Source: Rhodosorus marinus
Lineage: Eukaryota > Rhodophyta > Stylonematophyceae > Stylonematales > Stylonemataceae
Reading direction: 5' to 3'
Length of the DNA: 64,000 bases
NCBI GenBank assembly: GCA_029953675.1
Contig: JAMWBK010000004.1
Span: forward strand, 1,798,001-1,862,000
Position numbers and translations under genes: made by a program
Part shown: positions 37,401 through 47,805 of the stretch, piece by piece
Layout: every line of letters starts with the position of its first letter
How positions within the stretch are numbered: the first letter of the stretch is position 1
The notes under the pieces: generated by a model
The model's database searches: none
Seen by the model: only the letters and a program-made list of their open reading frames with translations
Told to the model about the DNA's origin: nothing

Positions 37401-38213
37401 TAGGCTGAAGGCGCTCGGCTCCTCCACGAGAGAAATCGATCGAATATGCGAACAGGCTTCCCATGTTGGTTCCGATCAGCAGAGTTCGAAGTGGCTCTTC
37501 CTTGCTTCCAATATCTGGTCTCCAGCACTGCGCCCTTGCGCGGACTCCTCGTGGTAATCTTACGAATTTGACCTTTTAACATAACAACACCGCCACAAAC
37601 CACGTCGAGAGGGTGAGCTTGACGTTGCGAGAAGATCGATTGCAGAGCTTGTTGAAGTAGAGCGGCGGCTTACGGAGAATCGTTTCTTCTTAAAGTTGAA
37701 AACGTAGAGGTAGTTATTTTCATGATCAGAAAGCACGGAGGCAAATCCGGATTCAGGCGTATCGATTGAAATGTCGAGGATTCGACCACGTCCGGGACGC
37801 TCTATTATGGGATCTGTCGAGCGATGGTGTATAACCAGATGGCCTAAAACGCAGGATTACCAGTTTTCTCTGTCAGAGACTCCGTGATTTCTGATCCATT
37901 AACCTTGCGCTTGCTCGTCGCTTACCATCGGCAGTTCCTAGCAACTGTACTTCTCCTGCGCATGATCCAGCCTTTCGTCATCGAAACCAGAGGCACACGT
38001 TAAATCCATACAAGCAAACATTTAGAGCTCGAAAAAGCAGACAGCGTTTTCAGCCATGTTGGTTACCGTTATCGAAGCTTGCAGCTTCTTCTGAACATTG
38101 AATAGATCTCCAGTGAACAGATCTTCAATCGCAGTGCCACCGTCATCAACAACCTGTAAATGCGTCGTCGTCATTTCTGATGACTTCCACATAACGTAGC
38201 TAATGAATTCCAC
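34449..38213 (-). CDS. VPS18: VPS18/Pep3-like HOPS-CORVET subunit with degenerate RING
   Basis: Core subunit of the class C tethering complex for endosome-vacuole fusion. N-terminal propeller segments lie in short exons at about 38022-38213, 37926-37975, 37690-37842 and 37400-37600 (LLGTADGHLVIHH, TLLIGTNMGSLFAYSID). Further segments are at about 36560-36900 and 36226-36423. The alpha-solenoid is at 35783-36163 and 34449-35645, with CVQIYGLLGLHSEAVEIAL, ELWKRIA, IEDVLSRTDAIDRDQV. The C-terminal zinc region is reduced to FSCGHSF and CLACGEDMIRS. The last block matches the VPS18 end (CGELMIRS in animals), but the first Cys pair of the RING is absent. Start is uncertain: Met at 38213 or an internal Met at 38174. 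Several propeller junctions are not fixed. Confidence 0.82.
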
Positions 38214-39013
38214 ATCATGTCAGAAAAACAGAAGAGAAACCTTGGACCACAAGAACAAACTAGTTGCTCTCTCACCCCCCACTCCCCCAGTCCTACCTAA
38301 TCTCTGAGATTCCATACATGAAAACCGACTAAAATGGACTAGTTTTACGTTGTTATAGGAAATTCGGGCACCCGCCAAATTCCTATAAAAACTAGAAAAC
38401 GATCCGATTCTACTATTCGCGTTTCGGTAGGAGGTAAGACTAGGCTATGGCCTCGTGGGCATAGAATCAGAAGATCAAGAAGGGTGGCACACCCATCTCT
38501 ACCGATGCTTCGATTTCTATCGACCATACCGCATGAGCGTTGAGCCCTTGACTTGGATGCTTGCAGTTGTTGGAGACTGCTTCGACCAGTCGGGGCGAAG
38601 ATGGAAGCTAAGGCTTGTTTTGCTCTTTTTTCTTATCGTTTCTGTTTCAGAAACGGCTTTGGAACATTGTCCACCGTCACGAAGTATCTTCCCTGAAAGA
38701 AATTCTATTCTTTTGTCTGCAAGTCTTTCCCGTTGAGAATACGATCGGAACCTGGTCTGCACTGCACGCAAGCAAGGAGCGGCATGGATTTCTTGAGCTG
38801 TGGAACAATTTCTCGACAATTTCCTGACTGTCGCTGTACGTAGCGCAGGTGCTTCACCATCCCCAGCTCATTGTGCGCCTGGATTGCGGCCCAACGACGC
38901 TGTGGTTGAAGAACAACTTCGGAAAGCAATCAACCTTCTAAGAGATCACAATATCCGTCCTTGGACAAAACGTCTTGCTTGTTCGGGAATTGCTTTTTGC
39001 CTTCTCGTCGTCG
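38214..39013. other. intergenic between VPS18 5' end and HNH 3' end
   Basis: About 800 bp with a C tract near 38271-38276. Overlapping short open frames occur on both strands at 38455-39000, none with recognisable homology. The VPS18 promoter should lie here. Confidence 0.4.
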
Positions 39014-39826
39014 CTACATGATCAAGCATATTCTGCCCTTCTCTTTCCGCTCTTCCTTCCTGGCTTTGCTGGGCAAACCCCTGTACAACTTTCCATCCCT
39101 GTATACATCTAGCAAAACGGGACTCGTCTTCAGATCTTTGTGCGTGCATGGCTTTCTCTCTCAGATCATCATTAAAACTCCTTTAATGAGTGATCACCTA
39201 CCTCCATACACTGCCAGTTCAATGGCATCAAGGTCTTCATTGGACAAATCTCTCCAGGTACGGTCGCTGATTCTCCTCAGTTCCTGACCACGCGGCGGTG
39301 GCAGTTTGTTTCCCTTGCTCTTATTGGCTCTAGACTGAAGGATCTTTTAGAAACGTATTCAGTGCAGAGAAGAAGACCTTCTTAGCTATGACACAACCAC
39401 AGATCTTCAATCGTATTCTTGCCAGAGAAACAGAGTGCCAACCGTACCTGGCAATTGGATAGATCTCCAGTTCCACCTTTGCTAATCGGATGGATGTGGT
39501 CAAACTCAACGCAGAGAGGGCCCTGACAATTCCTTAGACCTCGGCAGAGAAGATTTCCAGCGGCATCGAATCTCCACCTTTTAGGATCTCTCCCTTTCCT
39601 TTAGTCGTTTTAATCCAAAGTTGTTTTCGCGAAAGGTTGTTACGATTAGCTATTATCCTTTCCATCTCCGTGAAAGACGTTCGCTCGGTTTTTGAGTGTT
39701 CTCATCTTACACCTGCTTCCCGACGCTCCAACATAGATCCTTCGTCTGTCTCGAGAATCCGTGAATTTCCCTCCTAGTTGGTGATGGAGACCTGGTCCTC
39801 GGTTGCGAAGTTGTGATTCCTCTCAT
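39014..39826 (-). CDS. HNH-endonuclease-fold protein of plant/algal type
   Basis: This gene is split into four exons (39711-39826, 39448-39598, 39202-39343, 39014-39108). They join in phase to 504 bp, or 167 residues. The core reads WRFDAAGNLLCRG, then CQGPLCVEFDHIHPISKGG and NCQILQSRANKSKGNK, ending DLDAIELAVYGD. This is the small plant HNH family that carries (C)x(E/W)DHI(V/H)P(F/I)SKGG and NCQILQ blocks. The HNH motif Asp-His, His and Asn are present, so nuclease activity is possible, though no function of the family is known to me. The first exon donor is CAGGT followed by GTAAGA, which gives the CW...KQVKGRDPKRW join. It is a host gene, not linked to any intron or mobile element here. 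Confidence 0.82.
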
Positions 39827-40770
39827 TTCCACCTAGAACAGATCTCGCCTTCTTTCTCGACTTTGCTATTGGTATAACTCGCACCTCAAATTTCAAGATG
39901 TCACGCTGGTCTTCATCTTTGCACCCACGTTATACCCTGTCGAAATAAACCCTATATCCATCCTTTGAGAGCTTTCATGAAGACGCATGAAATTCAGGAG
40001 GGGTAACAGGAGAGCTCCTGATCGCCAGGGCGTCGCCCTCCTGTCTTCGCTGCTGAAACCCAGCTCATTCTTCTAGCCGTGCGGGTTTCAGGGTATTTAT
40101 CCTCCGATAAATGCACCTTTCTTGAGGTGAAAGCAGGAAAATAACGCAAAGCTCCTACAGCCTTCGTCAACAGCACCGTCTATTCCGCTACACAAGCCGT
40201 ACGCAATTTTTTCTGCCTCATATCCAAGACAGAGGCTAGCTACCCAGAGAACACTACACTACCAAAGACGCCTGTCGCACGCCTCGAAAGAGAACAAATC
40301 GCCACCCCCAAAACAAATTAACGAACGGATGCCACAAAAACCTGGACGGATCCACTCAGCCCCACCCCCGCGACGGGCTCTGTTTGTCATCGACACGGAT
40401 CTTCTAAATCGCATTAGATCTCCCTTATAGACTTCACTACAGTTTCAGACAAAGAGTCAACCTCTAGGAGAACGAATACGAAAAACAAAATCTGGACGGA
40501 TCGAAAAATTCGCTTCATCCCCCCCACCAACCTCGAGGTGATGCGCTTTCTTCGTCGGGAGCTTTGTAGGTGACGACCGGGCAATGTGTCAATTTTTGGA
40601 GGAGGGAGCGGATTTTGGTCTAGTGATTAGGGCTTTCTTTTTTTTTGTCTGTAGCTGTTTTACTGATCTGATTCTCATTTGTAGTCTATGAGAAGCAGCC
40701 AAGAAAGATAACTTTTCTACTAGCAGAGGAGAGTATTCTGATAGCTGGGAAAAAAAAAGGGAGAAGGTGA
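39827..40770. other. intergenic between HNH and RsmE genes, with stem-loops
   Basis: Divergent promoter region. Three successive stem-loops lie at about 40006-40044, 40054-40090 and 40095-40112 (listed below). A 60-codon minus frame overlapping them (39994-40176) starts like an organellar presequence but does not join to the HNH gene, whose model is complete. Nothing else is seen. Confidence 0.4.
40006..40112. repeat. cluster of three short stem-loops
   Basis: Stem 1 pairs ACAGGAG (40006-40012) with CTCCTGT (40038-40044) and contains AGGGCG/CGCCCT. Stem 2 pairs TGAAACCC (40054-40061) with GGGTTTCA (40083-40090). Stem 3 pairs ATTTATC (40095-40101) with GATAAAT (40106-40112). The arms are perfect but short; a structured RNA is possible, chance is not excluded. 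Confidence 0.4.
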
Positions 40771-41763
40771 ATGAAGTCCTGTGAAGTCTCGTTCATTCCT
40801 TGTGGGTTGAGATTGAACGAGGTCGGCGACCGTCGGAGACGGAGTATCTGTTACGGCGCCAAGGTCCCTGAATCTGTGAAGCGATACCTGCAGAGTGTTG
40901 GAGGTGAAGCTAGAGGTTTGGTAGCGCTGAATCGAGTTCTGGTTTCAGGGGATGAGGTCGCTGATGGTGGGCTGGTGACGTTGGGCAGCGAGGATTTGCG
41001 GACCTGGCATGTGAGGAACATTCTCAAGGTTGAGGACGGCGACCGGATTCGCGCTGGCGTGGTGGACGGCGAGCTGTTCGATGAGGCCGAGGTGACGCTT
41101 GGAGAGGATGGAGGAATTAGTTTGGAGCTAGGATCCGGCGTGCTCGTCAATGATGTGCCCAGTGTTGACGTCCTCTTGGCGTTGCCGAGGCCGGGAGTCA
41201 TGAGCCGGATGTGGTCCGCTCTCGCAAGCCTCGGCGTCGGAAACATATTTGTGGTCAACGCCTACCGCGTCGAGAAAACCTACTTCAGCTCGAAGGTCAT
41301 GAGAGAGGCTGAAATTCGCGAAGCCCTAGTTTCTGGCCTCATGCAGTCCGGCTGTGATTCCAGAGTACCCAAAGTCGTCGTCAGCAAGCGGCTGAAGAAC
41401 TTTCTCACGGATGAACTGGACAAGCACACACCCCGTGAAGCTCTCCGGGTCGTCGGACACCCGGGTTCTGACCTAAGGAGGCTTTCGCAGATGGACTTGG
41501 GAGAGGTTAAAAGGATTCTTGTCGCGATCGGCCCGGTAGGCTGATTTCCCCTCGCAACCGAAAAGCGTATTTGTATTGACGAGGTGGTCTCTTGCTCGCG
41601 CGTGTGTGATTAGGAAGGAGGATGGATGGACCGGGAGATGAGCATGCTTGAGAGCTTTGGATTCCAACCCATCTCTTTGGGACAACGCGCACTGCGTACT
41701 GAAGTCGCCTGTGCTGCGCTTGTAACTTTAGCTCACGATCGATTGGCCTCGGAGTGTGCATGA
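40771..41763 (+). CDS. rsmE: 16S rRNA (uracil1498-N3)-methyltransferase RsmE family, probably organellar
   Basis: SPOUT-class enzyme methylating U1498 of bacterial-type 16S rRNA; in a eukaryote it should act on plastid or mitochondrial ribosomes. Two exons (40771-41535 and 41614-41763) give 304 residues. The knotted SAM-binding site is formed across the intron: LVAIGP joins EGGW to give GPEGGW, followed by LGQRALRTEVACA, the family hallmarks. HVRNILKVEDGD matches the N-terminal PUA-like domain. The first 30 residues are basic and Ser/Arg-containing and could be a transit peptide. The spacing to the convergent complex I-like gene is only 249 bp. Confidence 0.93.
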
Positions 41764-42012
41764 GTCTTGCCATGAAGAGTGCCTTTCTCAGCTGGGGGCA
41801 TTCTGGTAGACAAAGAGAGGGTAAATACTCCATTGACGTTCGTGCTTTTGTTGCTTACTTTGGTGATAATTTTATTTAAGATTCGCTCACGGTAAAAGTC
41901 AGAGGGAGAAGCTGCGCTTCGGTGCCACTCCTCAGAGGGGCTGTACAGATGCCTTCAGCAGGACAAAATCCTGAAATAAAGCTTTTTCCTTGAGGGACAG
42001 GAGGGAGTTTCC

Positions 42013-42555
42013 CTATAAACGCAGCTGCGCCGCACGCTCTTTTTGGAGATCTTCCGCTCGCTCCTGTTCGTATCTTTTCCGGAAGAGTTCAACCTCCCGC
42101 GCATTAGGATAGTATCCTTGAAGCCGCTGAGCTACCCTCTGCGCGGAGAGACTGGTCGTCGAAATCGTCCCCAGAAAAAATCCCAATTTAACCCCCTCCA
42201 TTCTGACACCACGAGGACCTTGCATATACCAGAAAACACTACCATCAGTAAAAAACACTAGCAAGAAAAAGCAAGACAGGATGCTGCCCCAAAAGAGGGA
42301 GCACAACAACAACGCATGCAGGTCTGACGTACCAGCCATATACCCCGCTAATCCAGCACCGCACGCCCCCAAAAATATTAAGCCATAGTCAGATGGCCGA
42401 AGGTACCTGATCCAATCCCTCATAAACGGTGCCCTCACGAGAACCGGATAGTCAGTCTTCATCGCATAAGTGTCCCAATGTTTATCTAGTATCTCATTAT
42501 CAAAATACGAGAAATTCTTGATCCTCTGCTCCTTTGTCTCGTCTTGCTCCGCCAT
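42013..42555 (-). CDS. membrane protein resembling complex I 21-kDa (NUXM-type) subunit
   Basis: Single-exon, 180 residues. After a charged N-terminus, DYPVLVRAPF and RYLRPSDY resemble the start of the fungal/plant NADH-ubiquinone oxidoreductase 21-kDa subunit domain. Two hydrophobic stretches follow (about residues 58-75 and 80-103), then a Gly-rich segment (GVKLGFFLGT) and YYPNAREVELF, similar to the FFPNEDEV ending of that family. The tail is Lys/Arg/Glu-rich and probably helical. The assignment rests on short motifs and could be wrong; it is at least a conserved-looking multi-pass protein with clean start and stop. Confidence 0.5.
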   Translation of the reverse strand: MAEQDETKEQRIKNFSYFDNEILDKHWDTYAMKTDYPVLVRAPFMRDWIRYLRPSDYGLIFLGACGAGLAGYMAGTSDLHALLLCSLFWGSILSCFFLLVFFTDGSVFWYMQGPRGVRMEGVKLGFFLGTISTTSLSAQRVAQRLQGYYPNAREVELFRKRYEQERAEDLQKERAAQLRL

Positions 42556-43608
42556 GTTTCAAAAACCTTCTCCCCGAAAGGCCAAAAGAAGACACAACTT
42601 CCAATCCAACCGCCCCCACCTCCTTACCTACCGCCTCAAAAAAAAACGACTAAAAAAGCTAGACAATCACATACCCCTCAACCAAAACATCAAATCGAAG
42701 ATATCAAGTATGTCACTAAACCATTCCCTTCTCACCAACACATACACACACACACACCCCAGACCATCCCCCACCCTCCTCCCCGCTGCCGAAGGCAGCC
42801 CTCACATCCCCATCAAAACCCCAAATAGACAAAAACGACCAAAAGCCACACATGATCTCCGAAACCATTACTAAGGGTGGGTAAAAATTACACCCTCAAA
42901 ACTCAAATTAGTTTAATTATGAATATTTTGAGATGTATTTTGGACCCAAGTACGTGATAATCGTACCCCCTTTTTTTGGATGTCCAGGCCGCGATGAAAT
43001 AGATTGAATCTAGTCAATTATGTGTGTTTAGTGATTGAAGGTTTTGAGTTGGGGAAGAGGAGCTGATTTGATGATGGATGGAAGTGGGTGAGGGTTTTGA
43101 GTATAGATGTTTTTTTTGGGGGGGGAGGGGAGGGCGGAAGGTGGCAGGTTTGTCCTTTTTGGTCCTGTAGTTAATATTGCCCATGTTCGCTCCTCCTTTT
43201 TTGAATTTTTTTTGGCTTCTGTCACCGCTGACTGGTCTTTGATCGGAGAAGTGAGGAACATCCTTCCTCTCTTTTGGTTTTTTTGTTTGGGTTTTTGTTT
43301 TTGTTGGGCTGGATCATGAACGACTGATCTAGGGCATCCTCCGCCTTCCTGCAGGATGGAGGTACGTGAACTGCCTTATTCCGGTACTAGTGCTCTCACC
43401 AGCCATTTAGTTTCGTGCGCATCGTGGGTAGAAGTAGGTCGCCAGTTGGGGTGCCGTTTTCGGGCCGCGACACTCATGCTGAGGAAAGGGGAGGATACGA
43501 AGAAGAGTATGTCTCACTTGTCGAACTAGGAAGTCTACGTTCACTACATTCTCTAGAGCGCCCACCCAGGGCTGCTAGCTATCCACCCGGAGCATCTCCT
43601 TGTGTGGC
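42556..43608. other. intergenic upstream of the complex I-like gene
   Basis: Contains a C/A-rich stretch, a CA microsatellite at about 42744-42757, a C5T7 tract at 42965-42977, and T- and G-rich sequence 43090-43320. No gene is supported. Frames 42470-42874 and 43415-43618 (plus) are compositional. Confidence 0.45.
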
Positions 43609-43991
43609 TCATGCTTGAGAAGTTCGGATGGAGTCCGTCCAGTTTTCAAGTTCGGTGTTCTCCGTCGCTTCGGCAGCCGCATAGAAAGGAACAATGAGCA
43701 TGGCAGGTAATGGCTTTTCTTTTGATGCAATTGTCATGATCTTCCTGATTCGTTCGAAATTTTGTTCAATGTAATGCGAGTAGACGGTGGATGTCATAGT
43801 TGTGCACAGCAACTCAGCTTGCCCTCTCTTCTTATCATTCTCAGCTCTAATCCGCCCATAGAAAAAATACTTCGGGCGTATGCTTCGGAGGCTTTGTTCC
43901 CCTGGATCATTAAAGATTCGTCGTCAGGGTCGATGCTGTATAGACAAAGCTCTTGCAGCGCTGAGCGACTTCTCACACCCAGCAGATCCAT
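43609..43991 (-). CDS. possible small two-exon gene, unrecognised
   Basis: Two adjacent minus frames (43794-43991 and 43609-43812) have protein-like composition. The first starts MDLLGVRSRSALQELCLYS; the second contains YIEQNFERIRKIM and MLIVPFYAAAEATENTE. They are in different frames, so a short intron near 43800-43850 would be needed. No homology is recognised. They begin 95 bp beyond the ABCE1 stop codon on the same strand. Confidence 0.3.
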
Positions 43992-44085
43992 TTTCCAGGT
44001 TTCCTGCCAAAGGGTCCTCTAGACGAAGCGGGATAACCCGCTATTCTTCAGTTGTAAAACAAAAACGGCTCCACGAAGCCCTGAG

Positions 44086-46728
44086 TTAATCCTTGTCCCT
44101 CGCGGTATCAACGAAAAAGAACTGTCCGCTCGTTTTCTGCTCAACGTCCTTGACAGAGTTATTCTTGTTAATTCTCGGTCGGAAGTTGGTTGGATCTCTC
44201 CTGAATGTGATTTCAAGGTTCTTCAGGAATATGTTCATTCCCGTAAGCAGTGGCTGAGGTGTGTGTGCAGTGCAGTCCATCGCCGGCGTACCATCATACA
44301 CCACGACCTGGTCATAAGAAATAGTTCAATCGGTAGTTAGGAGATGAATACTGACCCAAAAGCAATGTTCAGCGTCTGTTCAGTGTCTGTTCAGCGGCCT
44401 CACCCTGTCCGCTAGGTATGTGGCCATGATGAAATCGTGTTCCACGATGAATGCCGTCTTCTTTGCATGCAGAATATAGCGCTTGATTACTTTAGCGGCG
44501 ACAATACGCTGGTCAGAGTCGAGGTAGGCGCTCGGTTCGTCAATGAGATAAATATCCGCCGGTTTGCCTGTGCGTCGATGAAGAACAAAACTGGTCTGAA
44601 AAACGTCCAGAAGTGTCCCTCCAAGCGTTTTAGGCGATACGCACCTAATGCCATCACCAAGGCTACTCTCTGGAGTTCTCCTCCAGAGAGATGTTTGACC
44701 TCCTCGTCCAAAAGTTGCTCAATCATCATAGGCTTTGTAACGTCGCTCATAAATTGGGGGTGGAGATAAGTATCTCGAATCCTCTTATGCAAGAGCTGTC
44801 TGACTGTTCCATCGAACGTCGGAGATATTTTCTGAGGCTTGTACGAAACGTTCAGGGTCGGTACCTGAGTATCAAGAAGAAAGAAACGGCCGTGTAAGAG
44901 CTCATGCATGCCCATCCGATAGTTGGAGGTTCCAACCGTCGGAGAGGGTGAACCATGAGGCAGTGCAGATGGCTCTCACCTGCGCGTCTGAATCAGCTTT
45001 TGTTAGTCCGGCTAGCATTCGAATGAAGGTAGTTTTTCCCGTTCCATTCTCCCCCAGCATTACGACAATCTCGGAATCCGTAAAATTGCCCGCTTCGACT
45101 CTGAGCTTAAAGCTGTGATATCAAAGCAGTGCGAAAAACGCATGGTCTTAGAGTTCGCAACCCAAATATTGCAGTCGGTTCCCAAAATATTCCGAAAGGA
45201 TCCACCACTTACCTCCCAAGCGACTTCGTCATATCGGGGTATTGGTACATTTTGTGGTCTTCGCCTCTATCGTCGCCATCCGCAGTTTCCGCAATTTTGA
45301 AAGTGAGAGAAGTTTCACGGAATCGAAGATTCTCCGTCGGTACAAAGCCAGCTAGGAAGACGTTGATTCCTTCCCTCACGGAAAAAGGAACCGTGACCAC
45401 TCCATACGCGCCGGGCTTGCCATATAAACAGCAGACGTAATCCGAAAGGTAGTCCAGCACGGCCAGATCGTGCTCGACCACGATGACGTACTTGTTGTCC
45501 CTTTCGCTAACGATTTCCCGAATGATCTACGTCAACAAAGACCAGTAGATTCGAGAGCTGAGTACTTTGATAGCCGGTTCGAGTGTCACACTTTAACAGG
45601 CTCGGTAAAAACTTACAGATGCCGCTTTTAGTCGTTGTCTCACGTCCAGGTACGAGCTCGGCTCATCAATCATGTAAACGTCTGCCTCTTGGACATATAC
45701 AACGGCCAAGGCAAACCTCTGCAGCTCCCCACCCGAGAGGATTTGAACGTCGCGGTCCATAACTTTCTCCAAGTCGAGTTCCACCAACGCGTGCTTAATC
45801 TGTAATGACACCGGATAAAGAAGATTAGCAGGCAGTTCTTCATCTCCAACGCCGATACAGCACAGCACAGAAACAAAATGCTGCGTTTTGCTGCTTACCA
45901 GCTTTCGTTCGTCTCTTTTGGATACAATTGATTCCACTGTGCCCTTTGCGGCCTTGGGAATCGCATCAACATACTGCGGCTTGATAATCGCCTTCAAATT
46001 ATCTTCCAACACTCGTGTAAAGTAATTCTGGAGCTCGCTGCCCCGAAAATAGGTCAGGATCTCCTGCCAGTCCGGCGGGTTATCCCATCTGCCTAGGTTG
46101 GGCTTCAACTTTGCCGCGAGAACCTGAACTCACAGAAGGGTTCCAGGAAGATTCCTTCAGATACGATTCACGCTGACAGAGGAACTTCATTGCGAAAATT
46201 CTGCGTACCTTAAGCGCCGTGCTTTTTCCAATTCCATTGGTACCCACCAATCCAAGCACCTGCCCAGGCCTTGGCGTGGGTAGCCTGTGAAGTTTGAAAG
46301 CGTTTGCTCCAAACCTGTGTACTGTCTCCTTGTCAAGATTCTTAGGCAAGTTGATAATCTGAATTGCGTCAAACGGGCACTTCTTCACGCAAATACCACA
46401 TCCAACGCACAGTTCCTCGGAAATGTACGCGATTCGGTCTTTTGAGGTTACTTCAATGCAAAGCTTGCCTATTTCGTGAAGGTAACATCTTGATCAGCAC
46501 AAGAAGTCGTTTTGAGGTTCTACACATGCCTGCAATGTCCAGGCATCAGGCGGGCAAGGCAAACAATGACCATTCAACAGCAATCGGATCAAAGCATCAT
46601 TCTGCACACGCGAAAAAGCACTTACCCATTCGCACCACGGGACAGGATTTCTTGCACTCCTGCCTGCATTTCTTCGGCTTACATCTATCACTGCTAACGA
46701 TAGCAATTCGCTCGAGCTTGTCCGACAT
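44086..46728 (-). CDS. ABCE1: ABCE1/RLI1 ribosome-recycling ATPase
   Basis: Iron-sulfur ABC ATPase that splits ribosomes after termination; essential and cytosolic. The N-terminal exon begins [20 protein letters not shown] and carries the first set of cluster Cys. The next exon has the [16 protein letters not shown] ferredoxin-like motif. NBD1 shows Walker [10 protein letters not shown], signature [12 protein letters not shown] and Walker [14 protein letters not shown]2 shows [21 protein letters not shown] and [10 protein letters not shown], with EHD switch sequences in both. At least seven introns of 70-130 bp interrupt it. The C-terminus ends with [16 protein letters not shown], as in the family. 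Nothing is missing. Confidence 0.96.
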
Positions 46729-47805
46729 CTGTACCGTCTCCCTAGATGGGCAAAAAACCTAAACCCCAAAACCGCCCCCGGGGACACCAAACTGTCCAAG
46801 CACCTACCCACAGACTCGAGATTTCTAGTAAAACAATCTCTCTCAACGTGCTCTTCAGTCTACAAAATCAACAATTCCTTTTCCAAAGCCACTAGCTCAC
46901 TTATGAAGCCATCCCAAGCACGAAGGCACTAACCCCCCTCCTCCCACCCCTCCTCAACCAATTCCACCATGACAAACCTGTCCATTCCTACCAGCCTCCC
47001 CACGACCAAAAACGATAAACAGTATTTCACTATAAAACGAATTAGCCCAATTTCCATACCCCTCTCCGGGCAATCGAATATAGCTGGCTTCTCAATATCA
47101 TGCCGTGCACAACAAACAAGAGAACTTTCCCTCGCCATCTAAGAAGGGGGTTGGGGAAACCCTAGTAGGCACTCATTTTGTTCGTAAAAAAAAGCATTAC
47201 TGAATTTATGTCATATTTACATCCCCTCCCATAAGATTTACCTTTGAACTGGGCACTCAATGTAATACCCCTACTTACAAAAATGAAAAAGGGGGTGACT
47301 AAGTTCTAATTCGGATACCCCCCTTTTTGGAACTATCATACGAGGATGACTTGGAAAGAAAATTGAAAAAAACGAACACTACAATTTCACCGCGAGTCGA
47401 CGGCCAAATTTTAGGGACACGTGGTATTCTATCAATGGATTCTTATTCTGTCGATTCGTTTTGAAACGCCATCGTAAAGTTATATAATTGGTTATATAGC
47501 CCACTTGTTGATAATTAATTGGTGAATACGTAGTGATATTTTTTATATTTGTTTCCTTTTTGCGTTCAGCTTTTTCTTCTAGCCCTTCTTCAAGATGCTC
47601 AGCACATGATTCATTTAGTAAAACAACTTTACTGTTCTCTCTTTGTGCCTATTCCTGCTGCATAGGGTTCTCAAAAGTGAGTGAGCTGTTAATCCGGGAG
47701 GTCCTCTTTAGTTGGTCGATGGCTTCCTGAGTGTATGACACCACAACTATTTTAGATTGTGTGCCTGTGGTACGTTTGTGTTTGTGTATTTGTGTATGTT
47801 TGTTA
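46729..47805. other. intergenic between ABCE1 5' end and VTA1 3' end
   Basis: About 1.08 kb, AT-rich from 47180 to 47640. An inverted pair AAAAAGGGGGT (about 47286-47296) and ACCCCCCTTTTT (about 47327-47338) lies about 560-610 bp upstream of the ABCE1 start. No gene is supported. Confidence 0.45.

Noticed and set aside
39014-39826. HNH gene as a homing endonuclease in a mobile intron
   Set aside because: It sits between genes, has spliceosomal introns of its own and matches the plant HNH family; no group I or II intron structure surrounds it.
39994-40176. Presequence-like frame considered as the first exon of the HNH gene
   Set aside because: The HNH gene has its own ATG at 39826 in frame with the core, and its four exons sum exactly in phase. 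No extra exon is required.
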